DNA of 64,000 nt from contig DAOUGQ010000005.1 in assembly GCA_034429195.1 (NCBI GenBank), positions 124,001 through 188,000 on the forward strand. Reading direction: 5' to 3'. Source of the DNA: UBA4782 sp034429195 (lineage in GTDB: Bacteria; Chloroflexota; Anaerolineae; Anaerolineales; Anaerolineaceae). Both the position numbers and the translations under genes were made by a program. Positions 53,603 to 63,594 of this stretch are shown here, piece by piece; the first letter of the stretch is position 1; every line of letters starts with the position of its first letter. Under the pieces are notes generated by a model. The model searched no databases. It was not told the origin of the DNA and saw only the letters and a list, made by a program, of their open reading frames with translations.

Positions 53603-54094
53603 ATGAATTTTAAAATTGGGGATGTAATTATCCACTGGACATATGGCGTTGGAACTATAGTGGCAATAGAAGAAAAAACTGTTGCTGGTGTCCCCCAATT
53701 ATATTATGCAGTCGAAGTAGAACTATTAAAATTCTGGATGCCGGTTAATGGAATTGATAATGATGCTATTCACAAACCCATCGAAAAGGAAAAATTTACA
53801 CAACTGTTTGATATTTTACGAACTCATGGTGAGAATCTACCTGATCGTCAATACGAACGAAAGAATGAACTTCGCGAGCGAATGAAAAAGAAGTCGTTAG
53901 TAGATCTATGCCATATAATCAGAGATCTTACAGATAGATCGCGGTCGCATAATTTGAATCAGGATGATACCTCCACTTTACATCAAGCGAAAGAGCATCT
54001 AATTGATGAGTGGGTATTAACGTTTGGTGTTCAGCGATCCAGTGCTCTCGATGAGCTAAGAATTCTACTATGTGGGGATGTTTTGTTAGTATAG
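53603..54094 (+). CDS. CarD/CdnL-like RNA polymerase-binding regulator
   Basis: 163 residues. The N-terminal RID/TRCF-like domain (about 1-60) has FKIGDVIIHWTYGVGTIVAIEEK and a WMPV strand. The C-terminal part is helical (about 65-160). CdnL proteins bind the RNAP beta lobe and stabilise open complexes at rRNA and stress promoters. The DNA-binding Trp of mycobacterial CarD cannot be confirmed by eye. The start has AAGGAGATG upstream. Single-gene unit. Confidence 0.82.
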   Translation: MNFKIGDVIIHWTYGVGTIVAIEEKTVAGVPQLYYAVEVELLKFWMPVNGIDNDAIHKPIEKEKFTQLFDILRTHGENLPDRQYERKNELRERMKKKSLVDLCHIIRDLTDRSRSHNLNQDDTSTLHQAKEHLIDEWVLTFGVQRSSALDELRILLCGDVLLV

Positions 54095-54190
54095 CAACAC
54101 ACACATGCTAATTTCTTTCCAAGAAGTGAAAATGCAATACATTTTCAATGGAAAATTACTTGTAAATTTTTTTATAATAAAAAATATCGA

Positions 54191-54227
54191 TGCTATAAAG
54201 GTATTTTCGGGTTAATAAGTTATAGCA
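54191..54227. repeat. Inverted repeat upstream of the GNAT-like gene
   Basis: TGCTATAA (54191-54198) and TTATAGCA (54220-54227) are perfect inverted copies 21 bases apart. They could be an operator or part of a hairpin. About 50 bases before the start codon. Confidence 0.4.
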
Positions 54228-54277
54228 GATATGATTTATACTCAATTAGTTTATAATCCCATATTAAGAGGATAAAA

Positions 54278-55405
54278 ATGGTACAGATAGAACAGGTAGA
54301 TATAAAAAACAAATCACAAGTAAATGCTTTTGTTCAGTTTCATTATGACTTATATAAAGACTGTCCGCAATGGGTTCCACCTTTTTACGCGGACATTAAA
54401 GCAATGTTGAATCCAAATAAACATCCTTATTATGAACATTCGGATGCTGAATTCTTTGTGGCAAAAGTGGATGGGAAGATAGTGGGGCGCATTGCTGCCA
54501 TGGAGAACAAACCTTTTAATAAGTATCATGCATCAAAAAAAGCTCAATTCTACCTTTATGATACGATTGATGATCAAGAAGTTTCAAACGCTTTATTTGA
54601 TAGGGTAAGCGAATGGGCAAAGAAGAGAGGTCTTACTGACCTGGTTGGTCCCAAGGGGTTTGGAGCTTTGGATGGTTATGGGATTTTATATGAGGGGTAC
54701 GAGCATCGTCAAATGATGAATATGATGAATTATAACTACCCTTATTATGTTCAGCATGTCGAAAACTATGGGTTTACCAAAGCCAACGATTTTGTTTCTT
54801 GTTACCTGCAACCAGCCAACTATATTTTGCCCGAAAAAGCTAAAGCAATAGCAGACCGAATAAGAGAACGTGGGAATATTTATGTCAAAACGTTTAAGAA
54901 TAAGAAAGATTTGATTTCTTGGGGAACAAAGATAGGTCACGCTTATAACAGCAGCTTTGTAAATAATTGGGAGTATTATCCTTTGACTGACAACGAGCTT
55001 AAGTTTGTCATTGATAATGTTATGCTGCTGGCTGACCCAAGGCTTATGAAAATTATCATGCACAAGGAAGAAGTAATTGGATTCCTGTTCGTTTTTCCCG
55101 ATATATCCAAAGCAATGCAGCGTGGAAAGGGACATCTAAATCCATTAACCATTCTTGATCTGATGCGTGAAGTAAAAAGAACTAATTGGGTTTCATTGAA
55201 TGGGGTTGGGATTCTACCCGAATTTCAGGGTAGAGGTGGTAATGCATTAATGTATTCTGAAATAGCAAAAACTTTTAAAGAATATCCTTTCGAACACGCC
55301 GAACAGACTCAGATGGCTGATACTGCTGTGCAGATTAGAAAGGATATGGAAAATCTTGGTGCACAGATTTATAAACGACATAGAGTTTATGGAAAAGCAA
55401 TATAG
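54278..55405 (+). CDS. GNAT-fold acyltransferase-like protein
   Basis: 375 residues. FFVAKVDGKIVGRIAAMEN (about 61-79) and VSLNGVGILPEFQGRGGNALMY (two pieces, about 308-329) are GNAT features: the acetyl-CoA-binding loop QGRGGN is clear. The family contains large single-domain GNAT proteins of unknown substrate (YghO-like). It lies in an AT-rich region, with a TATAAT at about 54252-54257 and AGAGGA before the ATG, and converges on a glycosyltransferase gene. Confidence 0.8.
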   Translation: MVQIEQVDIKNKSQVNAFVQFHYDLYKDCPQWVPPFYADIKAMLNPNKHPYYEHSDAEFFVAKVDGKIVGRIAAMENKPFNKYHASKKAQFYLYDTIDDQEVSNALFDRVSEWAKKRGLTDLVGPKGFGALDGYGILYEGYEHRQMMNMMNYNYPYYVQHVENYGFTKANDFVSCYLQPANYILPEKAKAIADRIRERGNIYVKTFKNKKDLISWGTKIGHAYNSSFVNNWEYYPLTDNELKFVIDNVMLLADPRLMKIIMHKEEVIGFLFVFPDISKAMQRGKGHLNPLTILDLMREVKRTNWVSLNGVGILPEFQGRGGNALMYSEIAKTFKEYPFEHAEQTQMADTAVQIRKDMENLGAQIYKRHRVYGKAI

Positions 55406-55412
55406 ATAAAAT

Positions 55413-56711
55413 CTATGACAGCTTTCTAATCTGAGAGAATTGCAAAAATAAATTGATAAGATTACTAAGACCAATAGCAAAGAAGAAAACCACGATTGGC
55501 ACCAATGGCATGACATACCTTTGAAAGGGGATTGGAACTGTAAAAACGAGAAGAATGAATTGCAGAACTCCTGCAAGGAGAATCAAGATTTCTTCTCGTT
55601 TTTGATTCCTGATCAATCCCCTAAGGACACTATACATACCCGTAATTGAAAAAATAAGAAGGATCGATCCTCCAAAAAAATTGCGCATGAAATTGTTAAT
55701 GGGAATAGAAGAATACTTGTTCACTTGAACACTTAATTCAATCTGGTAGTTGGCAGTATCTAAAGGTGCCGGTGCTGTAAAAAAGAGATTGGCTACTATT
55801 CCAATGATCCGTTGCAGGGGGGTGATTAAAGCAGCATGGGGAGAGACTCTGATAATGTCAGCTAATTGCTGTGCAACCAAGTTCTGTCGTAAGGTAAAAG
55901 CTTCTTGTAAAGAATAAATAGGGTGTTTCCATGTGAAAGGGTTAAGGCAGAAAAACACCCCCGTAACGATGATTGCGTATAGCAATATATGCTTCGTCCC
56001 CAATAATTTATGATGAATATAGTATTTATAATTGAAGAGGATGGGCATGAATCCGATGATCAACCAAATTACCGTGGATTGCTTTGCATTGAATACCAAG
56101 GAAACCGGTAATGCAATTAGCCATGGGTGCTTTTTGCAGAAAAAAATAGCCCATATGCATAGGATAACAAAAAAGACTGTCAAGCTTTCTGCCATCGAAC
56201 GTCTTGTATGAAGCAATATGAGTGAGTTACCTGCAAGGAAAACTATTCCTATCCATCCAGCAAGTTTGCCAAAATATTTTGACAGAAGATGCCAAAAAAG
56301 CAATAAAGATAGAGGAAATACCCACGAAACTGATAAGCGCGCTACGAATAACTCAGATTTTTGTGGCAAAGCGCCCTCATTGGAATTCTCTTCCCAAGAT
56401 TTAGACCAATCCCAATCTACTGTTTGTGGAGGTTGACCCGTGATGATACGTCCAATGCCAATAAAAATCCTTGTCAGGGGTGCATCAAGCATGCGATACC
56501 GCATTTGTGTGGTTAAAGGAATGGATGGTTCCCATGCCATCGATAGTGGATCTTTAAAGAATGTTTCTACATCATAACTATTGAAAAGTTGTGTGCTTTC
56601 ATCAGGATGGAATGGTACTTGCATAATGGATACAAAGTACAATACGGTTAAGAAGCAAATTACCAGATATGGTGGTAAGGCTGTCAATGATTTGTGAATA
56701 GTTGTTGGCAT
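55413..56711 (-). CDS. PMT/GT39-like membrane glycosyltransferase
   Basis: 432 residues with about 11 transmembrane helices. The first extracytoplasmic loop has VPFHPDEST, the acidic DE motif of the ArnT/PMT fold, and later RRSMAESLTVF. It should transfer sugar from a polyprenyl-phosphate donor outside the membrane; substrate unknown. The ATG at 56711 starts right before the first helix. A TTG 39 bases upstream has no ribosome-binding site. Confidence 0.8.
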   Translation of the reverse strand: MPTTIHKSLTALPPYLVICFLTVLYFVSIMQVPFHPDESTQLFNSYDVETFFKDPLSMAWEPSIPLTTQMRYRMLDAPLTRIFIGIGRIITGQPPQTVDWDWSKSWEENSNEGALPQKSELFVARLSVSWVFPLSLLLFWHLLSKYFGKLAGWIGIVFLAGNSLILLHTRRSMAESLTVFFVILCIWAIFFCKKHPWLIALPVSLVFNAKQSTVIWLIIGFMPILFNYKYYIHHKLLGTKHILLYAIIVTGVFFCLNPFTWKHPIYSLQEAFTLRQNLVAQQLADIIRVSPHAALITPLQRIIGIVANLFFTAPAPLDTANYQIELSVQVNKYSSIPINNFMRNFFGGSILLIFSITGMYSVLRGLIRNQKREEILILLAGVLQFILLVFTVPIPFQRYVMPLVPIVVFFFAIGLSNLINLFLQFSQIRKLS

Positions 56712-56738
56712 ACGAATATCCGAATACAATACTTTAGC

Positions 56739-58355
56739 ATGAAACAACAAAATTGGTATTCAATTCTTTTTGTTGCAATTCTCATTCTCGCTGCAGGGTA
56801 TAAGTCCTGTCTGCTGATCAATGATGCCTTCCCATTTAATGCAGATGAAGCTATCGTCGGGTTAATGGCGAAACATATTCTGGAGGGCGAACGTCCAACT
56901 TTCTTTTACGGACAAGCATATATGGGAAGTCTGGATGCCTGGTTGGTCGCTGGCGGGTTCGCCATGTTTGGATTGAAGGTATGGGTAATTCGATTCGTAC
57001 AAATTCTATTGTATACAGTGACCGTTGCTTTGACCATGTACTTGATAAAGAAATGTACAGAATCTGTTATTCCCGCATTGATTTCTGGCATTCTTATGGC
57101 TTTTCCACCTGTAAATACAACCTTGTATACAACTGTAAGCCTGGGTGGTTACGGTGAAGCACTTCTGTTGGGTACCTTGCTCCTGGTTTCATTTATCCAA
57201 TATAAAAACGAGCACATTCCGAAGAAGGTGAAATCATTTATTGGTATTGGTATGGGGGTGATCACTGGATTTGGATTCTGGGTCAATGCATTAACTTTAG
57301 TTTATAGCATCCCAATTTTTGGGTTCTTCATCTGGTATTGGGTGAAGTATGAAAATAACATGAAAATCAAGAAGCAAACATTGGTTTATTTACTGGCATA
57401 TGTTTCAGGAGTTTGTGTTGGTCTTCTTCCCTGGATTATTTTTGTTATTCAAGCCGGATGGCATTCTGCAATAGGGGAAAGCCTGGGTTCAGCAGTATCT
57501 TTAAGCAATGGAAATTATTTCATCACAATGTTGGAACACATTAGGAATTTCCTCTTGTTTGGTATTACTGCGCTGTTTGGTTTACGACCACCATGGGGAG
57601 TCAATTTATTAGTCATACCCCTAATCCCGGTAGTTCTGCCAATATGGATATTTATCTTTCTCAAGGGTATACAACAGAAAAAAAGTGAGAACCACAAACT
57701 AATCATTTTGATTGTATTTTCAATATGCATAATTCTATTATTAGGATTTATTCTTACACCTTTTGGAAATGATCCATCGGGGCGATATTTTTTACCTGTA
57801 TATCAAATGGTAGCAATATTGGCTGGTATTGAATTATATGAAGGAATGAAGAAGCCAGTAATCTACAGCCTATGTGTAGCAATCATTGTCTGTTTCCATC
57901 TGGTAGGGACAATTCAATGTGCGCAGAAGAATCCTCCTGGAATTACAACTCAATTTGATTCAATTACACAGATTGATCATGCCTTCGATGAGGAATTGAT
58001 CGAGTTCTTGAGGGAAGAAGGAGAATTAACTGGCTTTACCAATTATTGGGTAGCCTATCCTCTGGCATTTTTATCTAATGAGGAGTTGATATTCATTCCG
58101 GAATTGCCATACCATCAAGATTTTCGATTTACCAGCCGTGATAATCGATATCAACCATATATTGAAAAGGTGAATAAAAGCAATCGGGTAGCTTTTATTA
58201 CAACTAATCATCCACAATTGAATGATCGGTTGAGAGTAGAATTTAGAAAAGCAGATATTACATGGATGGAAAAACAGATTGGCGATTACCAGGTTTTTTA
58301 CCATCTTTCATCACCCGTGTATCCTGATAACCTTGATCTGGGATTAGTTCAATGA
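56739..58355 (+). CDS. GT39-like membrane glycosyltransferase
   Basis: 538 residues. About 11 transmembrane helices are followed by a soluble C-terminal domain (about 425-535). The first loop has AFPFNADEAIVGLMAKHIL with the DE motif and the pattern GQAYMGSLDAW. The divergent gene on the other strand starts only 27 bases away. The stop overlaps the next start (ATGA), so the two plus-strand genes are coupled. Confidence 0.82.
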   Translation: MKQQNWYSILFVAILILAAGYKSCLLINDAFPFNADEAIVGLMAKHILEGERPTFFYGQAYMGSLDAWLVAGGFAMFGLKVWVIRFVQILLYTVTVALTMYLIKKCTESVIPALISGILMAFPPVNTTLYTTVSLGGYGEALLLGTLLLVSFIQYKNEHIPKKVKSFIGIGMGVITGFGFWVNALTLVYSIPIFGFFIWYWVKYENNMKIKKQTLVYLLAYVSGVCVGLLPWIIFVIQAGWHSAIGESLGSAVSLSNGNYFITMLEHIRNFLLFGITALFGLRPPWGVNLLVIPLIPVVLPIWIFIFLKGIQQKKSENHKLIILIVFSICIILLLGFILTPFGNDPSGRYFLPVYQMVAILAGIELYEGMKKPVIYSLCVAIIVCFHLVGTIQCAQKNPPGITTQFDSITQIDHAFDEELIEFLREEGELTGFTNYWVAYPLAFLSNEELIFIPELPYHQDFRFTSRDNRYQPYIEKVNKSNRVAFITTNHPQLNDRLRVEFRKADITWMEKQIGDYQVFYHLSSPVYPDNLDLGLVQ

Positions 58356-59812
58356 CACAAAACATGGAAGCAAAGAATTCAGGAATATCACCATTATTTT
58401 TGATGATTACACTGTTGTTAGTGATATTAATCGCAGCCAGAATACCGCTTGATACCGATATGTGGTGGCATTTGAGGGCAGGAGAAACCACTATTGAAAC
58501 AGGAAAGCCTACTCTGATAGATACCATGTCATTCACAAAATTGGGAGAACCTTGGGTAAATCATTCGTGGATGGCACAAGTAATTCTTTATCTGATATTC
58601 AGGTTTGGAAATTATTGGGGATTGGAAGGATATGTGGTTGTCTTGGCTGCGATCACCGCACTTTTCTTATGGCTACAGATTAATGAATCACCCATTATGA
58701 AATCTATGTTTATCATATATGGAGAATTCTTAATCTCCCAGATATTAACTCCACGACCGCAGCTTTTTTCCTTATTCCTGCTGGCTTTTACGAGCTGGTA
58801 CTTTACATGTTGTGTAAAAGGAAATTATCGAAAAGCCTGGGCATTGCCTATTATTTTCGCTTTTTGGTCAAATCTTCATGCTGGAGCCACAATTGGCATC
58901 ATTTACATGATAGGGTATGTTGGCGGTAACTTTGTGAATTTAATGTTCACAAAGCGTGAAGAAAGGAATTGGAAAAACTTCTTTGCTCTTATGGGATGGG
59001 GAATTTTGGCTTTCTGTGCAATTGCAGTTAATCCAAATGGGTTATCGATATATGGAATATCTTTTGTCACAGTACAGGTCAGGGTACAACAGTATATTCA
59101 AGAGTGGCTGGCACCGGATTATCGTGAACCACTTCATTTGATGTTTTTAATTTTGCTTCTTGCGAATTATATTGTCCTGCTTTTAGCACGAAGAAAATTT
59201 GATTGGAGTGATCTGATTGTCAGCTTGATATTTTCGTATTTTGCCCTGACAGCTAGAAGAAATATTGCTTTATTTACAGTTGCAGTCATTCCAATATTTT
59301 CAAAGAACGTTTCCTTTTTAATGAAAAATACCAGACGAGTAAGTAAAAGAATTAATAGCAAACCTTTACGACCAACAACAACACGTATCATCAATTACGG
59401 CATCATTGGGCTGTTGTTTGCTGTATTCTTATTAAAATTCTATATCAACGGTTATCCAAAAATAGTGGAACGCCATATCACAGATTATTATCCAACTCAG
59501 CAAATACAAACGTTATTGAATACAAAGCCAGAGGGAAATCTGTTGAATGAATATAACTGGGGAGGTTATCTAGCATGGGAAGAAACGGAGTATCCAGTAA
59601 TGATCGATGCTCGAACAGATCTTTATGGCGACGAGATTTTTAATGATTGGCTTTCTTTAATTTATACCGAACCTGGTTGGGAAAATTTAATGAAGGAATA
59701 TAACATAGGTTCTGTGATGTTATATTCTGATCGCCCATTGGTTCAGGCTTTGCGAACCAATGGATGGAAGATAATTCAGAAGGATGAAGTTGGGGTTTTG
59801 CTGGTGCCTTGA
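58352..59812 (+). CDS. Membrane glycosyltransferase-like protein with soluble C-terminal domain
   Basis: 486 residues, about 10 transmembrane helices. The N-terminal loop contains RIPLDTDMWWHLRAGETTI and WVNHSWMAQVILYL, a known pattern of GT39-like integral membrane proteins (TDxWWHLxxG). The last 110 residues are soluble, with NLLNEYNWGGYLAWEE and VMIDARTDLYGDE. Its end overlaps the converging nitrilase gene by 37 bases. Confidence 0.75.
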   Translation: MTQNMEAKNSGISPLFLMITLLLVILIAARIPLDTDMWWHLRAGETTIETGKPTLIDTMSFTKLGEPWVNHSWMAQVILYLIFRFGNYWGLEGYVVVLAAITALFLWLQINESPIMKSMFIIYGEFLISQILTPRPQLFSLFLLAFTSWYFTCCVKGNYRKAWALPIIFAFWSNLHAGATIGIIYMIGYVGGNFVNLMFTKREERNWKNFFALMGWGILAFCAIAVNPNGLSIYGISFVTVQVRVQQYIQEWLAPDYREPLHLMFLILLLANYIVLLLARRKFDWSDLIVSLIFSYFALTARRNIALFTVAVIPIFSKNVSFLMKNTRRVSKRINSKPLRPTTTRIINYGIIGLLFAVFLLKFYINGYPKIVERHITDYYPTQQIQTLLNTKPEGNLLNEYNWGGYLAWEETEYPVMIDARTDLYGDEIFNDWLSLIYTEPGWENLMKEYNIGSVMLYSDRPLVQALRTNGWKIIQKDEVGVLLVP

Positions 59813-60597
59813 TCCGGGAAGAATAGATCAATACGGCGATCATCCAGCGCAGAAAGAGCGTTACGTGCCTCGATAATCTGATCAAGATCACAATCAGCGA
59901 GAAGAATTTCTTCTTCGGTTTCAGATCCAGAACAGGTCACGTCACCAAAGGGGTTAACGACCTTACTACTGCCGCCAAAAATAATTTTGCCTGATCTACC
60001 GACATTATTCACGGCCACAAAAAAGGTCTGGTTTTCAATCGCACGAGCCTGTAATAGAATATTCCAATGTTTAATCCTTTTTAAAGGCCATTCAGCAGTA
60101 AGTAGAAGGAGCGACATGTCGTGAAAACCTAAAGTACGGAAGAATTCAGGAAACCGCAAATCATAACAGATAGACAGTCCTACATTTCCAAAGGGAAGAA
60201 CAAACCAATTTAGCTTATCTCCAGCTGAGAAGACTCTGTCTTCATTAAGCAACCTGAATAAGTGAATTTTGTCATAGATGATGAAGGAATCTGATTTGGG
60301 TGGAATGAGGATGAATCTGTTAAAAAACTTTTTCTGCTCTTGAATAAGGTAGGATCCGCCAATATAGATATCTCGATCATGAGCGATTTGCTTTAAGTTT
60401 AGCAAATACTCTTGATTGGTGTGAAAAATCGCTTCTGGATCACGTAATTTATAGCCTGAAGTCCACAATTCAGGGAATAGTATAATTTCACTCTTCTTGT
60501 CTGCTGCCTGGGTTAACATATCAATACCTCTAGAAAAATTGGTCTCCATTTCTCCAGGCTCAATATGCATTTGAATTAGTGCTATTTTTGTCTTCAT
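59776..60597 (-). CDS. Carbon-nitrogen hydrolase (nitrilase superfamily)
   Basis: 273 residues. The catalytic triad is visible: Glu43 (LFPELWTSGY), Lys110 (YDKIHLF) and Cys144 (SICYDLRFPEFF). GGSS and the NPFGDV segment complete the family pattern; closest in layout to omega-amidases such as YafV. It cleaves small amides; exact substrate unknown. The start codon lies in one arm of an 11-bp inverted repeat. It is an unrelated gene inside the glycosyltransferase cluster. Confidence 0.9.
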   Translation of the reverse strand: MKTKIALIQMHIEPGEMETNFSRGIDMLTQAADKKSEIILFPELWTSGYKLRDPEAIFHTNQEYLLNLKQIAHDRDIYIGGSYLIQEQKKFFNRFILIPPKSDSFIIYDKIHLFRLLNEDRVFSAGDKLNWFVLPFGNVGLSICYDLRFPEFFRTLGFHDMSLLLLTAEWPLKRIKHWNILLQARAIENQTFFVAVNNVGRSGKIIFGGSSKVVNPFGDVTCSGSETEEEILLADCDLDQIIEARNALSALDDRRIDLFFPDQGTSKTPTSSF

Positions 60598-60615
60598 CTA
60601 TCCATGAATTATAAT
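60588..60615 (+). promoter_or_regulatory. Likely promoter of the GT87-like gene
   Basis: TTGTCT (60588-60593) and TATAAT (60610-60615) are 16 bp apart. The -10 box lies inside the loop and right arm of the inverted repeat at 60595-60624. A second TATAAT on the minus strand (60613-60608) could serve the nitrilase gene. Confidence 0.5.
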
Positions 60616-60624
60616 GGATAGATG
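60595..60624. repeat. 11-bp perfect inverted repeat over divergent promoters
   Basis: CATCTATCCAT (60595-60605) and ATGGATAGATG (60614-60624) flank an 8-base centre. It overlaps a -10 box on each strand and the nitrilase start codon, so it could be an operator shared by both genes. Confidence 0.6.
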
Positions 60625-60640
60625 ATAATCAGGAGTTATT

Positions 60641-61891
60641 TTGAGAAGAACAAATAAAGCAATTTTTATTGTGATTTGCATCACTGCGGTATTGGTTTTA
60701 TTAGTGGGTCTCACCTGGGTGAATTATCGTTTTTCATCATCTATAAAAGGTGGTGATGATTTTCTTTCTTACTGGTTAGGAACACGACTGTTTCTTACAG
60801 AAGGTCAGAGCGCTTACAGCGAGCAAACAACGTCTCAAGTTCAAATTATGGCTTACGGGCATCAGGCGAGAGAAAATGAAGAATCTTTGATCTTTACCAG
60901 CCCTCTCTATTCTCTGATTGTCTATGCTCCGTTTGCACTTATTCCTGATCTCATCCTGGCGCGGTCTCTCTGGATGACTTTAGTTGAAATGGCAATGCTC
61001 GGAATAGTTTTCTTTTCACTAAAGATTAGCAATTGCAGATCGGAATCATCGGGTTTTTTGCTCTATTCTCTATTTTCATTCCTTTGGTATTACTCAACAA
61101 GAGCATTAATTTCTGGCGATGTCATTATCATCACATCATTTTTCGTTGTAATGGGAATCTGGGCGGTAAAAAAGGGTGAGTGGGAGTTTGCAGGGGTAGT
61201 TTTTGCGCTTTCAACAATTAAACCGCAATATGCAATCATATTAATTATCATCCTTCTTATCTGGTCTTTATCTATTCGAAAGTACAAATTTGCGATTTGG
61301 TTTTTCAGCAGCTTAACTTTCTTAATCTTTGGTACTATACTGCTTCAATCAGATTGGATAATCCAATATTTGCGAGCGAGTGTGCAAAATCTGGCAACAC
61401 TAAATGTCTATAATCCAGCTACAGCATTTTCTGCATTACTTCCCGGAGTTGGGACAAAGATAGGCTGGTCGATGTCAGGTGTAATACTTGCATTAATTAT
61501 TATTGAATGGATAAGAGTGCGCAAACCAGATGAAAAAAAGCTTGTCTGGTTGATTTATCTCACGTTAGTAGGTGCAGTATTTATCGGATTACCCGTTGAA
61601 ACGAAAAGTTTTATTATGCTTTTACCTCTGTTGCCCATGATATTTAATGTTATAGACGAACGTTGGCGTAAAGTTGGCGTGGTTCTTAATGGTGCTTTTT
61701 ATGTCATGTTATTAGCCGGGATCTGGTTTATTTACTTTTCGACGAAAGGAAATGTAAACCAAACCGCTATTATGTTTTTCCCTGCTATTAGTTTTCTCTT
61801 CATCTTGATGTATTGGATCAGAAATTGGGTAATGAATTCAGTTAAACCCTGGTACGATATTGCGCAAGAGGAACTAAAACGTTTCAGGTAA
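60641..61891 (+). CDS. DUF2029/GT87-like membrane glycosyltransferase
   Basis: 416 residues, about 11 transmembrane helices. GGDDFLSYWLGTRLFLTEG in the first loop is the DUF2029 (GT87) signature. GT87 enzymes are polyprenol-phosphate-mannose-dependent mannosyltransferases in Actinobacteria. The start is TTG at 60641 with AGGAG 5 bases upstream. It is a short soluble tail protein with basic C-terminus. Confidence 0.85.
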   Translation: MRRTNKAIFIVICITAVLVLLVGLTWVNYRFSSSIKGGDDFLSYWLGTRLFLTEGQSAYSEQTTSQVQIMAYGHQARENEESLIFTSPLYSLIVYAPFALIPDLILARSLWMTLVEMAMLGIVFFSLKISNCRSESSGFLLYSLFSFLWYYSTRALISGDVIIITSFFVVMGIWAVKKGEWEFAGVVFALSTIKPQYAIILIIILLIWSLSIRKYKFAIWFFSSLTFLIFGTILLQSDWIIQYLRASVQNLATLNVYNPATAFSALLPGVGTKIGWSMSGVILALIIIEWIRVRKPDEKKLVWLIYLTLVGAVFIGLPVETKSFIMLLPLLPMIFNVIDERWRKVGVVLNGAFYVMLLAGIWFIYFSTKGNVNQTAIMFFPAISFLFILMYWIRNWVMNSVKPWYDIAQEELKRFR

Positions 61892-61978
61892 TTCATCGTG
61901 AAGTAGAGTTTTATTGTTTTTCTCCGTTAACAGCATATCTTCTAAAAAACTTTAAAATTGTAATATTCAGGGTTGTCT

Positions 61979-63592
61979 ATGCGTTCTTCTGCCGGATTAC
62001 TTCTAACAGGTTTTTCATTAATCATGATGCTTATTGCTGCCTGTTTTCAATCTGTTCCAGGGTATATGGATTCTGAATATTACTTCGCTGATGCCATTCA
62101 ACTTGTTCAAAACGGGAAAATGACAGAGCCTTTTTTATGGAATTATTTAGATGATCCCTCGGGTATTCCACATCCGTCTTTTACTTATTGGATGCCATTA
62201 CCATCCATCATGGCAGCAGCAGGGATGCTGTTGTTTGGGAACTTAAGTTTCTTTGCGGCAAGATTTTTTGCCATCATTGCTGCATCAATTCTTCCATTCC
62301 TGGTCTATACTTTATCAAAGAAGATTGGAGCAAATCAATCAGTCGCATTCACCGCAGGCTTTCTCGCAATATTTTCTGGGTATTATGCAATATTCTATAC
62401 ATTAACTGATAGTTTCCCATTTCTCATGATATTTAGCTGCGCTTTCTTTTTGATCGCATTTGATGAGTCTCTATTTGGAAAACCTGGTTGGAAGAGATAC
62501 TTTGGATACCTGGTAACTGGAATTCTTATTGGATTAATGCATTTGCTGCGTGCTGATGGATTGCTCTGGTTGATGGGAGGAGTAGGAATTCTTGTCTGGC
62601 GAATTAGGTGCGATTTTCGAAAATCACAATCAAATAAAAAGACAAAATTGATCTTGCAATACATTCAATATCTAATCATTGTAATTATTGGGTACGTTGC
62701 AGTTACATTTTGGTGGTATGGAAGAAATTTGTCTGAATGGGGCAAATTATTGCCTCCAGGTGGTTCTTTGACGATTTGGCTAACTTCGTATAATCAAACA
62801 TTTTCCTATCCTGCTAATAAATTGAACTCTAGCGCCTGGTTAGCCAGCGGGTGGAGGGAGATCATTGGGATAAGGCTGAATGCGATTTTCCAGAATCTGA
62901 AAACTTTTTTTGGTGTACAAATGCAAATTTTCATGTGTCCATTCGTATTTATTGGAGCCTGGAAATTGAGAAAAGAACCTCGCATTTTATTTGGCTTTTT
63001 CATGTGGCTGGCAATTTTTGGAATCATGTCCATTGTTTTTCCGTTTGCAGGGGTACGTGGAGGTTTTTTCCATTCTGGAGCTGCTATTCAACCTTTGTTT
63101 TGGAGTGTTTTTCCTATTGGTTTCTTTTCTGCTATTCAATGGGGTGCCAGGAAAAGAAAATGGAGGTCGGCGACTGCACAAAAAGTTTTTACTTTCGGAT
63201 TTCTATGCATTGCAGTCTTAATGACAGCAGTATTATTTATTGGTAGGGTAGTTACACCATCTGGAAATAGAGCATGGGATTACAGCAACCAGCAATATCT
63301 GAAAGTTGATGAAATACTGAAAGATTTGAATGTGGCTAATGATGCAATCGTTATGGTAAATAATCCACCAGGCTTTTATCTGGCTACGGGTAGAAAATCG
63401 ATCGTAATTCCCAATGGCAACATTGAGAATCTAATATCGGTTGCAAGAAATTATGATGCAGAAATTGTAGTACTAGAATCAAATCATCCGGATGAGCTAG
63501 ATGACTTATATAGGGCACCTGCACAAATATCGAGTATGCAGCTGTTGACATCATCAGGTAATATTCATATTTTTCGTGTACCAGGGGAATGA
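61979..63592 (+). CDS. GT39-like membrane glycosyltransferase
   Basis: 537 residues, about 11 transmembrane helices. VPGYMDSEYYFADAIQLVQ has the acidic motif in the first loop, followed by HPSFTYWMPLPSIMAA. A soluble C-terminal domain (about 440-535) has VNNPPGFYLATGRKS. The ATG at 61979 has CAGGG 6 bases upstream. The stop overlaps the start of the next gene. Confidence 0.82.
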   Translation: MRSSAGLLLTGFSLIMMLIAACFQSVPGYMDSEYYFADAIQLVQNGKMTEPFLWNYLDDPSGIPHPSFTYWMPLPSIMAAAGMLLFGNLSFFAARFFAIIAASILPFLVYTLSKKIGANQSVAFTAGFLAIFSGYYAIFYTLTDSFPFLMIFSCAFFLIAFDESLFGKPGWKRYFGYLVTGILIGLMHLLRADGLLWLMGGVGILVWRIRCDFRKSQSNKKTKLILQYIQYLIIVIIGYVAVTFWWYGRNLSEWGKLLPPGGSLTIWLTSYNQTFSYPANKLNSSAWLASGWREIIGIRLNAIFQNLKTFFGVQMQIFMCPFVFIGAWKLRKEPRILFGFFMWLAIFGIMSIVFPFAGVRGGFFHSGAAIQPLFWSVFPIGFFSAIQWGARKRKWRSATAQKVFTFGFLCIAVLMTAVLFIGRVVTPSGNRAWDYSNQQYLKVDEILKDLNVANDAIVMVNNPPGFYLATGRKSIVIPNGNIENLISVARNYDAEIVVLESNHPDELDDLYRAPAQISSMQLLTSSGNIHIFRVPGE

Positions 63593-63594
63593 TG

